NCBI RefSeq assembly: GCF_002028425.1
Contig: NZ_CP020043.1
Span: 248,001-312,000 of the forward strand
Length of the DNA: 64,000 bases
From: Streptomyces katrae
Lineage (GTDB): Bacteria; Actinomycetota; Actinomycetes; Streptomycetales; Streptomycetaceae
Reading direction: 5' to 3'
The notes below the pieces were generated by a model, which was not told the origin of the DNA, did not search any database, and worked only from the letters and a program-made list of their open reading frames with translations. Positions within the stretch are counted from its first letter, which is position 1, and the number at the start of each line of letters is the position of its first letter. Shown here in pieces: positions 52,901-60,046 of the stretch. A program made the position numbers and the translations under genes.

Positions 52901-53783
52901 CCAGCAGCCGGGAAAGGGCCTCGCCACCGCTGAAGATCTGCTGGAGGGAGACGCACTCGGGGAACTTCTCGGTGTCGAGCAGGCCCTGGAGCAGGGTCGG
53001 GACGCACTGGAGGGTGGTCACGTTGTGCTTGACGATGGTCTCGATGAGGCCCTCGGGGTCGGCGTAGACGCCGGGGGCGCCCATGACGACGGTGGCGCCG
53101 TTGGCCGGGGAGAGGATCTCCCACTGGGCGGCGTCGAAGCTCATCGGGGTCTTCTGCAGGATCACCTTGCTGCGGTCGATCGCGTAGGTCTCGCGCAGCC
53201 AGCCGAGCTGGTTGACGATGCTGCGGTGCTCGATCATCACACCCTTCGGCTTGCCCGTGCTGCCGGAGGTGTAGATGACGTACGCGAGGGTGTCCGGGCG
53301 GGCGCCGCCGGCGGCCGGGGCCTCCCGGCCCTCCGGGCGGACGAAGGCCTCGGACTCGCGCAGGGTCACGATGGTGACGTCCTGCGGGGCGAGTTCGCGC
53401 AGGCGCGAGACCAGGCGCTGCTGCGCCAGGATGATCTTCGCCTGGCTGTTCTCGATCATGTAGCGGAGCCGGTCCTCGGGGTACTCCGGGGACAGCGGCA
53501 GGTAGGCGGCGCCGGCATTGAGGATGCCCCAGGCGCCGACCATGAGGTCGATGGACGGCTCGACGAACAGGCCCACGCAGTCGTCCGCGGAGACACCGAG
53601 GTGCTCCAGGTAGTCGGCCAGGGCCGAGCTTCTGGACGCGAGCTCGCGGAAGGTGAGCTTGTCGTCCCGGTAGGCGACCGCGATCGCGTCGGGGTGCTCG
53701 GCCACACGCTGAGCGAGCAGGCCGGGCAACGTGTTGGTCCCCTGCAGGGTGGGCTCGAGCACGCTGGTCTCCTGAAGAGTCAT
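49935..53783 (-). CDS. indC: indigoidine synthetase-type NRPS (A-Ox-T-TE)
   Basis: 1282 aa, exactly the length of Streptomyces BpsA/IndC. Adenylation core motif YTSGSTGKPKGV near residue 170, GDLGQW near 407 and PLSANGKID near 910. An FMN oxidase domain (about 535-850, RKTYRFYEGG to GPMYFFVGGR) is inserted between A8 and A10. Carrier serine in GGNSLIAVGL near 970; thioesterase serine in WGYSFGARVA near 1100. The enzyme activates, oxidises and cyclises L-glutamine to an aminopyridinedione, which dimerises to blue indigoidine or enters C-nucleoside pathways such as minimycin. A PsuG-type gene in the same operon favours a C-nucleoside branch. Confidence 0.97.
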   Translation of the reverse strand: MTLQETSVLEPTLQGTNTLPGLLAQRVAEHPDAIAVAYRDDKLTFRELASRSSALADYLEHLGVSADDCVGLFVEPSIDLMVGAWGILNAGAAYLPLSPEYPEDRLRYMIENSQAKIILAQQRLVSRLRELAPQDVTIVTLRESEAFVRPEGREAPAAGGARPDTLAYVIYTSGSTGKPKGVMIEHRSIVNQLGWLRETYAIDRSKVILQKTPMSFDAAQWEILSPANGATVVMGAPGVYADPEGLIETIVKHNVTTLQCVPTLLQGLLDTEKFPECVSLQQIFSGGEALSRLLAIQTTQEMPGRALINVYGPTETTINSSSFPVDPADLDEGPQSISIGSPVHGTTYHILDKETLKPVGVGEIGELYIGGIQLARGYLHREDLTAERFLEIELEEGAEPVRLYKTGDLGQWNADGTVQFAGRADNQVKLRGYRVELDEISLAIENHDWVRNAAVIVKNDGRTGFQNLIACIELSEKEAALMDQGNHGSHHASKKSKLQVKAQLSNPGLRDDAELAARPAFDLEGSEPTPEQRARVFARKTYRFYEGGPVTQADLLGLLGATVTAGYSRKAADLAPAELGQILRWFGQYISEERLLPKYGYASPGALYATQMYFELEGVGGLKPGYYYYQPVRHQLVLISEREATGKPTAQIHFIGKKSGIEPVYKNNIVEVLEIETGHMVGLFEQILPAYGLDIHDRAYEPAVKDLLDVAEEDYYLGTFELVPHAGPREDHAEVYVQTHGNKIAGLPEGQYRYENGELTRFSDDIVLKKHVIAINQSVYQAASFGISVYSRAEEEWLKYVTLGKKLQHLMMNGLNLGFMSSGYSSKTGNPLPASRRMDAVLAANGVESGPMYFFVGGRISDEQVSHEGMREDSVHMRGPAELIRDDLVSFLPDYMIPNRVVVFERLPLSANGKIDVKALAASDQVNAELVERPFVAPRTETEKEIAGVWEKALRRENASVQDDFFESGGNSLIAVGLVRELNSRLGVSLPLQSVLESPTIEKLARRLEREVAQESSRFVRLHAETGKARPVICWPGLGGYPMNLRSLAGEIGLGRSFYGVQSYGINEGETPYETITEMAKKDIEALKEIQPAGPYTLWGYSFGARVAFETAYQLEQAGEKVDNLFLIAPGSPKVRAENGKVWGREASFANRGYTTILFSVFTGTISGPDLDRCLETVTDEASFAEFISELKGIDVELARRIISVVGQTYEFEYSFHELAERTLQAPISIFKAVGDDYSFLENSSGYSAEPPTVIDLDADHYSLLREDIGELVKHIRYLLGE

Positions 53784-54094
53784 TTCCCGCTTCCTAACGT
53801 TCCGTTGTGGAGCACGGGCGCGGTCAGCGCCCCGGCTGCCGGGCTCCCGGTGCGGGCGAGCCCGGCGGACGACGCCTCACCGCGAAGCGTGGGGGGTGGC
53901 GTCCGCACGGGGCGGACGCCGCTTCGAACGCGGTGGGTGCCGGTGGCCGGGCTGCAGCCCGGCCGGGAAGTACCGAAGAACTGAGGGGCGCAAGGGCAAA
54001 GCCTCACCACCCGGAAAGACCGGAACGGCGCGGTGCGTGCGGCCGCCTCCCCCTTCGGACGGACGGGCCCCGTGGGACCCGTCCGCCCGGGCGA
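53784..54094 (-). promoter_or_regulatory. 311-bp leader between prs and the indigoidine synthetase gene
   Basis: No credible gene. It contains a candidate SARP pair on the minus strand (TTCGAA 53928-53923, then GTCCGC 53917-53912, 11 bp apart), an overlapping hairpin GGCGTCCGC/GCGGACGCC (53898-53906 / 53912-53920) and the prs terminator near 54061-54084. The NRPS gene may thus have its own promoter about 130 bp upstream of its ATG. Confidence 0.45.
54061..54084. terminator. possible terminator after prs
   Basis: GGACGGG and CCCGTCC form a 7-bp stem around GCCCCGTGGGA-type loop sequence, just beyond the prs stop at 54095 on the minus strand. Moderate strength; readthrough to the NRPS is possible. 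Confidence 0.45.
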
Positions 54095-55054
54095 TCACCG
54101 GCTCTGCAGGAGCCGGGTTACTGATCCGTTCTCGAACACCGCGCGCGAGGCGCCCGCGATGAGCGGGGCGATGGACAGGACGGTGACCTTGTCCAGTCCG
54201 AGGGCCCCGGGCACCGGCAGGGTGTCCGTGAACACGAACTCGCTGACCCGCGAGTTCTTGAGGCGGTCCGCCGCGGGGCCGGAAAGCACCCCGTGCGTGG
54301 CCGCCACGATGACGTCCCTCGCCCCCTGGGCGAAGAGGGCGTCGGCGGCGGCACAGATCGTGCCGCCGGTGTCGATCATGTCGTCGACCAGGACGCAGAC
54401 CCGGTCGTGCACGTCGCCGACCACCTCGTGGGCGGTGACCTGGTGGGCCACGTCCTTGTCGCGCCGCTTGTGGACGATGGCCAGCGGAGCGCCGAGGCGG
54501 TCGCACCAGCCGTCGGCCACGCGCACGCGGCCGGCGTCGGGCGAGACCACGGTCAGGGCCTCGCGGTCCACCTTGGAGCCGATGTAGTCCGCGAGGACCG
54601 GCATGGCGAACAGGTGGTCCACCGGGCCGTCGAAGAATCCCTGGATCTGGTCCGCGTGCAGATCGATCGTCAGGATCCGGTCGGCGCCGGCGGTCTTGAG
54701 CAGGTCCGCCACCAGGCGGGCCGAGATGGGTTCCCGGCCGCTGTGCTTGCGGTCCTGTCGCGCGTATCCGTAGAAGGGCAGGATGACCGTGACGCTGCGC
54801 GCCGAGGCCCGCTTCAGCGCGTCGATCATGATGAGCTGTTCCATGATCGACTTGTTGATGGGGGCCGTGTGGCTCTGGACCACGAAGCAGTCCGCGCCGC
54901 GCACGGAGGCGTGGTAGCGGATGTAGATCTCGCCGTTGGCGAAGTCGATCGCCTTCGTCTCGACCAGCTCCGTGCCCAGCTCCGCCGCGATGGCCTCGGC
55001 CAGCTCGGGGTGCGCGCGCCCCGAGAAGAGCAGCATCTTCCCGGAGTCGCTCAC
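54095..55054 (-). CDS. prs: ribose-phosphate diphosphokinase (PRPP synthetase)
   Basis: 319 aa from GTG 55054, overlapping the stop of the flavin reductase (GTGA). Motifs: flexible-loop KRRDKD near residue 195, PRPP site VDDMIDTGGTI near 223, ATP site FYGYARQDRKH near 100. It converts ribose 5-phosphate and ATP to PRPP. A dedicated copy within a pathway operon is notable: it shares the ribose-phosphate pool with the PsuG-like and UPRT genes nearby, and could supply PRPP for the resistance UPRT or for a phosphoribosyl intermediate. Confidence 0.96.
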   Translation of the reverse strand: MSDSGKMLLFSGRAHPELAEAIAAELGTELVETKAIDFANGEIYIRYHASVRGADCFVVQSHTAPINKSIMEQLIMIDALKRASARSVTVILPFYGYARQDRKHSGREPISARLVADLLKTAGADRILTIDLHADQIQGFFDGPVDHLFAMPVLADYIGSKVDREALTVVSPDAGRVRVADGWCDRLGAPLAIVHKRRDKDVAHQVTAHEVVGDVHDRVCVLVDDMIDTGGTICAAADALFAQGARDVIVAATHGVLSGPAADRLKNSRVSEFVFTDTLPVPGALGLDKVTVLSIAPLIAGASRAVFENGSVTRLLQSR

Positions 55055-56127
55055 GCGGCGCTCTCGAGCGTCGGGTAGTCGGTGTAACCGGTGTGGTCAC
55101 CACCGTAGAACTTGCTCTGGTCGGCCTCGGCCAGAGCGGCGCCGGTGCGGATGCGCTCCGGCAGGTCCGGGTTGGCGATGAAGGACGACCCGAAGGCCAC
55201 GGCGCAGGCGACGCCGGCCTCGAGCGCCGCCTCGGCGATCTCGCCGCTGACCGGGACGCCGTTCTCCGGGTGCGGGCACAGCACGATGGTGCCGGTCCAC
55301 TGCGCGCGCAGGGCCGCGATGTGGTCGCGGTTGCCGCCCTCGAGGATGTGCAGGAAGGCGATGGGCGGCAGGGCCGCGACGAGCGCCTCGTAGATGGCGT
55401 GCGTGTCGCCCTCGACGATGTCGTTGTACGGGTTCGACGGGGAGATGCGCACGCCGACGCGGTCGGCGCCGATGCGCTCGGAGACCGCCTCGATCACCTC
55501 GATCGCGAAGCGGATGCGGTTCTCGACGGAGCCACCGTACTGGTCGGTGCGCTGGTTGGTGTTCTCCGCCAGGAACTGGTGGAGCAGGAAGCCGTTGCCC
55601 GCGTGGATCTCCACGCCGTCGAAGCCGGCCTCGATGGCGAGCTCGGCGGCGTCCGCGTGCTCCTTGACGACCTCGGCGATCTCCTCGACCGTCAGGGCGC
55701 GCGGCTCGGGGTAGTCCAGCGGGCCCTCGGGGCCGTAGGCCTGGCCGGCCGCGGTGACGGCGGACGGGGCGACGGACTGGTGGCCGCTCGGGTAGAGCGA
55801 GGGGTGGCCGATGCGGCCGCAGTGCATGAGCTGCGCGACGATCAGACCGCCGTTCGCGTGCACGGCCTCGGTGACCGGCTTCCAGGACTCGGCCTGCTCC
55901 TGGGTGTGCAGACCCGGGCTGTTGCCGAAGCCCTGACCGGTGACCGAGGGCTGGACGCCCTCGGTGATGATCAGACCGGCGCCCGCGCGCTGGCCGTAGT
56001 AGGTGGCCATCAGGTCGGTGGCGAGGCCATCGGCGGTGGCCCGGTTGCGGGACATGGGCGCCATGACGACCCGGTTGCGCAGGGCCAGCTTGCCCAGGGT
56101 GACCGGCGCCAGCAGCTTCTCGGACAT
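55051..56127 (-). CDS. Old Yellow Enzyme-family ene-reductase (NADH:flavin oxidoreductase)
   Basis: 358 aa. FMN barrel motifs: MAPMSRNRA near residue 22, QLMHCGRIGHP near 98, substrate pair in EIHAGNGFLLHQFL near 178 (His and Asn), NQRTDQYGGSVENR near 197. It resembles the NemA/xenobiotic reductase class, which reduces activated C=C bonds such as those of maleimides. In this operon it could reduce the heterocycle derived from the aminopyridinedione, or detoxify a reactive intermediate; both are inference. It sits 59 bp behind the PsuG-like gene. Confidence 0.93.
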   Translation of the reverse strand: MSEKLLAPVTLGKLALRNRVVMAPMSRNRATADGLATDLMATYYGQRAGAGLIITEGVQPSVTGQGFGNSPGLHTQEQAESWKPVTEAVHANGGLIVAQLMHCGRIGHPSLYPSGHQSVAPSAVTAAGQAYGPEGPLDYPEPRALTVEEIAEVVKEHADAAELAIEAGFDGVEIHAGNGFLLHQFLAENTNQRTDQYGGSVENRIRFAIEVIEAVSERIGADRVGVRISPSNPYNDIVEGDTHAIYEALVAALPPIAFLHILEGGNRDHIAALRAQWTGTIVLCPHPENGVPVSGEIAEAALEAGVACAVAFGSSFIANPDLPERIRTGAALAEADQSKFYGGDHTGYTDYPTLESAA

Positions 56128-56186
56128 GTGTGTGTCTCTCCAGACTGAGTTCAACGCGTGGTGCGGTGGTGGTTCGTACGGGCGGG

Positions 56187-57131
56187 TCAGCGCCCGGCGC
56201 GCTCGGCGAGGTGCGCGGCGTGCGCCACGGCCAGCCGGCCCGCCGCCTCGGCGCAGGAGGCGAGGACGGCCATGTTGGCCTTGGCGCTGCGGCCGTCGGT
56301 GGCGGCGTCGACGGCGCGCATCAGGTACTTGGTGATGGCCTGGCCGGAGACCCCGTCGCGGGTGGCCTCGGCGACCGCGGCCCGGATGGCCGTGTCCACC
56401 TCGGCGGAGTCGATGGCGTCCTCCTCCCGGACCGGGGTGGTGATCAGGAAGGAGCTGTTGTTGCCGAGCGCCCAGTGGGCCTCGACGGCGCGGGCGATGA
56501 CCTGTTCGTCGTCCAGGCGGTGGGGCGCCTTGTGGCCGCTCGTACGGCAGTAGAACGCGGGGAAGTCGTCCGAGCGGTAGGCGACGACGGGGACGCACTG
56601 CGTCTCCAGGTACTCCAGGGTCAGCCCGAGGTCGAGGATCATCTTGGCGCCGGCGCAGACCACGGCGACCTTGGACCGGGTGAACTGGATCAGGTCCGAG
56701 GAGACGTCCCAGGTCTCCTGGGCGCCGCGGTGCACGCCGCCGATGCCGGCGGAGGAGAAGAAGGGGATCCCCGCGAGCTCGGCCGCCACGACGGAGGAGG
56801 CCACCGTGGTGGCGCCCAGGCCGCCCTGCGCCAGGATGACGGGCAGGTCCCGGCTGGACACCTTGGGGATGTCCGGGAGGGAGGCGAAGCGCTCGATGTC
56901 GGCGTCCGACATGCCGACGCGGATCTCGCCGGCCTCGATGCAGATCGTCGCCGGGACGGCGCCCCCGGCCCGTACCGCGTCCTCCACCTTGCGGGCGGTG
57001 GCCGCGTTGTCCGGGTAGGGCAGGCCGTGGGTGATGACGTTGCTCTCGAGGGCGACGACGGCCTTGCCCTCGTGGAGGGCCTCGCGGACTTCCTCGGTGT
57101 AGACGACGGGGATGCCGCTGCTTGCGCTCAT
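56187..57131 (-). CDS. indA: pseudouridine-5'-phosphate glycosidase-like C-glycosynthase (IndA/MinB type)
   Basis: 314 aa PsuG fold. Conserved elements: [14 protein letters not shown] near residue 27, [14 protein letters not shown] near 130 with the following WDVSSDL aspartate, and lysine in CAGAKMILD near 160. Two usual motifs differ: the C-terminal TPxLL region reads AITKYLM, and the NN pair near residue 290 reads SC. PsuG breaks or makes the C-C bond between uracil and ribose 5-phosphate. Homologues in indigoidine, minimycin, showdomycin and alnumycin clusters act as C-glycosynthases. Next to an indigoidine synthetase it most likely joins ribose 5-phosphate to a glutamine-derived ring. It lies 10 bp behind the tautomerase gene. 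Confidence 0.93.
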   Translation of the reverse strand: MSASSGIPVVYTEEVREALHEGKAVVALESNVITHGLPYPDNAATARKVEDAVRAGGAVPATICIEAGEIRVGMSDADIERFASLPDIPKVSSRDLPVILAQGGLGATTVASSVVAAELAGIPFFSSAGIGGVHRGAQETWDVSSDLIQFTRSKVAVVCAGAKMILDLGLTLEYLETQCVPVVAYRSDDFPAFYCRTSGHKAPHRLDDEQVIARAVEAHWALGNNSSFLITTPVREEDAIDSAEVDTAIRAAVAEATRDGVSGQAITKYLMRAVDAATDGRSAKANMAVLASCAEAAGRLAVAHAAHLAERAGR

Positions 57132-57141
57132 CGGGTCTCTC

Positions 57142-57375
57142 TCAACTCTCGTTCAGGTAGCCGGGTCGCTTGACCAGCAGATCCGGGCGGGCCGCTATCT
57201 CGGAGAGGACCTGGGACTCCCAGTCCTCCGGGCCGACCGGCTCCAGGGAGATCGAGACGGCGTCCTCGCCGGTGGCGAAGGTCTTCGTCACGGCGGCGGT
57301 GACCGCCTCGTCGATCGCCTTGAGCTGCTCGGCCGTGAAGTCCCGCGGGTAGTGCCAGATGTGGATGTGGGGCAC
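57142..57375 (-). CDS. 4-oxalocrotonate tautomerase-family protein, PptA-like
   Basis: 77 aa from GTG 57375 with GAGAGGA upstream. After Met removal Pro-1 would be the N-terminus (PHIHIW), as the family needs for catalysis. The rest ([37 protein letters not shown]) resembles E. coli PptA. Such enzymes shift keto-enol or double-bond positions. First gene of the tautomerase-psuG-OYE-prs run, so it may tautomerise the aminopyridinedione before or after C-glycosylation. Confidence 0.88.
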   Translation of the reverse strand: MPHIHIWHYPRDFTAEQLKAIDEAVTAAVTKTFATGEDAVSISLEPVGPEDWESQVLSEIAARPDLLVKRPGYLNES

Positions 57376-57414
57376 CGCTGGGTCCTCTCGCGAGTCGTTC
57401 GTGCAGGGGGGGTT

Positions 57415-57454
57415 GGTGGCACACCGCGGACGGGGGAGGCCGCGGTGTGCCACC
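57415..57454. terminator. perfect 15-bp hairpin upstream of the tautomerase gene
   Basis: GGTGGCACACCGCGG and its exact complement around a 10-base G-rich loop. Together with the next hairpin it follows the EamA stop (57515, minus strand), so it probably ends that transcript before the tautomerase-psuG operon. Confidence 0.75.
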
Positions 57455-57458
57455 ACCA

Positions 57459-57495
57459 CTCCCCGCCCGCCTCGGGGGCGGGGGCGGGCGGGGAG
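57459..57495. terminator. GC-only hairpin after the exporter gene
   Basis: CTCCCCGCCCGCC (57459-57471) pairs perfectly with 57483-57495, 20 bp beyond the EamA stop on the minus strand. Confidence 0.75.
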
Positions 57496-57514
57496 TCTCG
57501 GGCGGGGTCCCGGC

Positions 57515-58432
57515 TTACGCCTGGACGGATTCCCGCGAGGTCTGTGGGACCGGCTCTGCTTGGGGCTTGGGCTTGCCCTTGCGCGGCTGGGCCAGGATCA
57601 CGGACGCGACCACGGTCAGGGCTCCGAGGAGCTGGATCGGCGAGAGCGACTGGTCGAGGACGAAGTAGCCCAGCAGCGTGGCCGCCAGGGGCGAGGCGAA
57701 GCTCAGGAACGACACCGCCAGCGCGGGCAGCCGGGCCACACCGCGGAACCAGATCGCGTAGGCGAACAGGGCGCCGACGAGGCCGAGGTAGGCGAAGCCC
57801 AGCAGGTTCTTGCCGGTGATCTCGCTCGGCAGGCCCTCGCCGATCAGTGCGATCGGGAGCAGGACCAGGCCGCCGACGGTGAGCTGCCAGCCGGTGAAGG
57901 GCAGCAGGCCCACGCCTTCGGGACGTCCCCAGCGCTTGGTCAGCACGATGCCGGAGGCCATGCTGAGCGCGCCCAGCAGACCGGCGATGACACCGGTGGC
58001 GTTGAGCCCGGCGTTGGGCTGGAGGACCAGCAGGGCCACGCCGGCCGCGCCGAGGGCGCAGGAGATCAGGTGGATCGCCTTGATCTTGTCCTTCAGCAGG
58101 GCGGCACCGAGCAGGAGCACGATCATCGGCTGGATGGACATCACCAGCGCCGCGACGCCGCCCGGCAGGTGGTAGGCGGCCACGAAGAGCAGGTAGAAGA
58201 AGGCGCCGATGTTCAGCACGCCGAGCACCAGGGCGCGCCACCACCAGATGCCCTTGGGCAGCGTCCGGCCGATGGCCACGAGGATCAGGCCGGCGGGAAG
58301 GGCACGGAGCAGGGAGGCCAGCAGCGGCCGGCCCTGCGGCAGCAGCTCCGTGGTGACCAGGTACGTGGACCCCCAGATGGCCGGCGCGAGGGCCGTCAGC
58401 GCGGAGTCGACAACGGTACGGCTGCTCTTCAT
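57515..58432 (-). CDS. EamA/DMT-superfamily exporter
   Basis: 305 aa with ten predicted membrane segments in two EamA repeats (WGSTYLVTTELLP near residue 20; second repeat from GVIAGLLGALSMA near 150). Start ATG 58432 overlaps the UPRT stop (ATGA). RhtA/YdcZ-type members export amino acids, nucleoside analogues and small metabolites. Coupled to a UPRT gene, it is best read as export and self-resistance for the nucleoside product. Confidence 0.92.
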   Translation of the reverse strand: MKSSRTVVDSALTALAPAIWGSTYLVTTELLPQGRPLLASLLRALPAGLILVAIGRTLPKGIWWWRALVLGVLNIGAFFYLLFVAAYHLPGGVAALVMSIQPMIVLLLGAALLKDKIKAIHLISCALGAAGVALLVLQPNAGLNATGVIAGLLGALSMASGIVLTKRWGRPEGVGLLPFTGWQLTVGGLVLLPIALIGEGLPSEITGKNLLGFAYLGLVGALFAYAIWFRGVARLPALAVSFLSFASPLAATLLGYFVLDQSLSPIQLLGALTVVASVILAQPRKGKPKPQAEPVPQTSRESVQA

Positions 58433-59097
58433 CAGGCGACTGCCGAGTCGGTGGTTCCGAAGTAGCGGTCGCCGAAGTCGCCGATGCCCGGGATCATGAA
58501 CGCGTTCTCGTTGAGGCGCTGCTCGATCGAGGACGTGACGATCTTGACGAGCGGGTACGCGGCGTGGACGGCCTCGATGCCCTCGGGGGAGGCGAGGAAG
58601 TTGACGAAGACGATGTTCCCCTCCTGCACGCCGGAGTCGAGGAGGACCTCGATGGCGGCCTTGGCGCTGCCGCCGGTGGCGAGCATCGGCTCCAGGAGCA
58701 GGACGTGCCGGTCGGCGATGTCCTCGGGGAAGTTCTTGTAGTACAGGTGCGGGAGCTTGGTGGTCTTGTCCCGCTGGATGAGCAGCTTGCCGACGGTGAT
58801 GTCGGGGATGACCTGGCGCAGCTCGTCGAGCATCGAGTCGCCGGCCCGGACCACGGGCACGGCGCACAGCTGGGGGCCGAGTCTCAGGCCCTCGTACGTC
58901 TCTCCGACCGGCGTGATGGCCTCGTGCTGGTCGAACGGCAGCTGGTTGAGCGCCGATTCGAGCAGGAGGCGGATGATGCGCCGGGAGTAGAACACGAAGT
59001 CCGCGCGGGAGGCTCTGCGGTCACGGATGATCGTGTGCATGGCGCGGAGCTGGTTGGTCTGCGGCAGCGGGTGGACATTGTGGTGGCCGGTCGCCAT
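58432..59097 (-). CDS. upp: uracil phosphoribosyltransferase
   Basis: 221 aa. PRPP site LLEPMLATGGSAKAA near residue 135, uracil loop GIGDFGDRYFGT near 205. The N-terminal half (MHTIIRDRRASR, LLLESALNQLPF) is like the eukaryotic-type enzyme rather than the shorter bacterial Upp, so it is probably not the housekeeping copy. It makes UMP from uracil and PRPP. As I recall, the UPRT of the minimycin cluster (MinD) takes part in self-resistance; a similar role fits here, with PRPP from the clustered prs. Confidence 0.94.
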   Translation of the reverse strand: MATGHHNVHPLPQTNQLRAMHTIIRDRRASRADFVFYSRRIIRLLLESALNQLPFDQHEAITPVGETYEGLRLGPQLCAVPVVRAGDSMLDELRQVIPDITVGKLLIQRDKTTKLPHLYYKNFPEDIADRHVLLLEPMLATGGSAKAAIEVLLDSGVQEGNIVFVNFLASPEGIEAVHAAYPLVKIVTSSIEQRLNENAFMIPGIGDFGDRYFGTTDSAVA

Positions 59098-59195
59098 GAG
59101 AAACCTGCTTCTCGTCGGTCGTGGAGACGTGCTGCGGCCGGGCCCGGGGCCCCGCGGGGCCCCGGGAACCGCAACCGTGTGGTCGGGTGCCGGGA

Positions 59196-59885
59196 TCAGC
59201 CGTTGGCGATCTCGGCGAAGGCCTTCCGCGACTCGGCCACGAACTTCGCGACCTTGGCGCGGTCCTTGCGGCGGTCGTCGCCCTCCAGGAGGCTGTGGGC
59301 GTCGACGGCGGCGGGCTTGACGAAGCGGATCGCGTCGGCGACGTTCTCCGGGCTCAGGCCGCCCGCCATCATCAGGGGCTTGGGGGAACGGCGCACGAGC
59401 TCGGCGCTGACGTTCCAGTCGTGGGTGAGGCCGGTGGCGCCCTTGGCACCGGTGGCCGGGTTGAAGGTGTCGGTGATGAACATGTCCACGAACTCGGCGA
59501 CCTCGTCGACGAACTGGAGGAGCTCCTCGGCGTTGTCCTCCTTCACGACCAGGCTCTTGAGCACGTAGAGGTCGGGGCGGTCGGCCTTGAGCTTGCGCAG
59601 CTGCTCCGGCTCGACGTCGCCGTGGAGCTGGACGGCCTTGACGCCCAGCTGCGTGGTGAACGCGCTGATCTCGTCGGCGTCCACCATGTAGCTGATGAGG
59701 ACGCCCTCCTGGGGAGCCGTCAGGCCGGCGATGATCTCCGTGGCCGCGGCCTCGGAGATGTCGTCCTTGCCCGACGGGAGGCGGAGCGGGAAGCCGAACC
59801 AGTCGACGCCCTCCTCGGCCAGCATCTTGGCCTCCTCGGCGTCGATGATGCCGGCGACCTGCACCAGGTCCTTCACGTCACTCAT
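59196..59885 (-). CDS. phosphoribosylanthranilate isomerase (TrpF)-like protein lacking catalytic Cys
   Basis: 229 aa TIM barrel of the TrpF family: VQVAGIIDAEEA near residue 8, VQLHGDVEPEQ near 88, ITDTFNP and GATGLTHDW near 140-155, MMAGGLSPENV near 172, VDAHSLLEG near 193. In TrpF the first strand reads KxCGIT with the general-base Cys; here it is VAGI, with Ala. The general-acid Asp (DTF) and phosphate-binding Gly stretches remain. It probably binds a phosphoribosyl compound but is not a normal Amadori isomerase of tryptophan biosynthesis. No other trp gene is near. A palindromic operator-like repeat precedes it. Confidence 0.85.
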   Translation of the reverse strand: MSDVKDLVQVAGIIDAEEAKMLAEEGVDWFGFPLRLPSGKDDISEAAATEIIAGLTAPQEGVLISYMVDADEISAFTTQLGVKAVQLHGDVEPEQLRKLKADRPDLYVLKSLVVKEDNAEELLQFVDEVAEFVDMFITDTFNPATGAKGATGLTHDWNVSAELVRRSPKPLMMAGGLSPENVADAIRFVKPAAVDAHSLLEGDDRRKDRAKVAKFVAESRKAFAEIANG

Positions 59886-59908
59886 GTGTGTTCCTTTGCG
59901 GAATGATC

Positions 59909-59940
59909 TGATGAATCAAACAGTTTGATGAATCAAACAG
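59909..59940 (-). promoter_or_regulatory. tandem operator-like repeat upstream of the TrpF-like gene
   Basis: Two exact 15-bp copies of TGATGAATCAAACAG (59909-59923, 59926-59940; period 17). The second lies in TTTGAT-GA-ATCAAA, a perfect inverted repeat. It is strikingly AT-rich for this window and starts 24 bp before the TrpF-like ATG, so it may be a repressor operator for the TrpF-like/UPRT/exporter operon. No regulator gene of that kind is in the window. Confidence 0.65.
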
Positions 59941-60046
59941 ACTTGCGAGAGGCCGAGTGGACGTGTCCCGGTTTGACGGACTTCGGTACACGTCACGGGA
60001 TGCTCACGAAAAGCCTCGTTGGTACCCATCTGTTGGTCAACGGGAT

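Noticed and set aside
49740-53984. Plus-strand frame of 1414 codons opposite the indigoidine synthetase gene
   Set aside because: It mirrors the NRPS codons; the NRPS frame has complete A-Ox-T-TE motifs and the exact length of BpsA.
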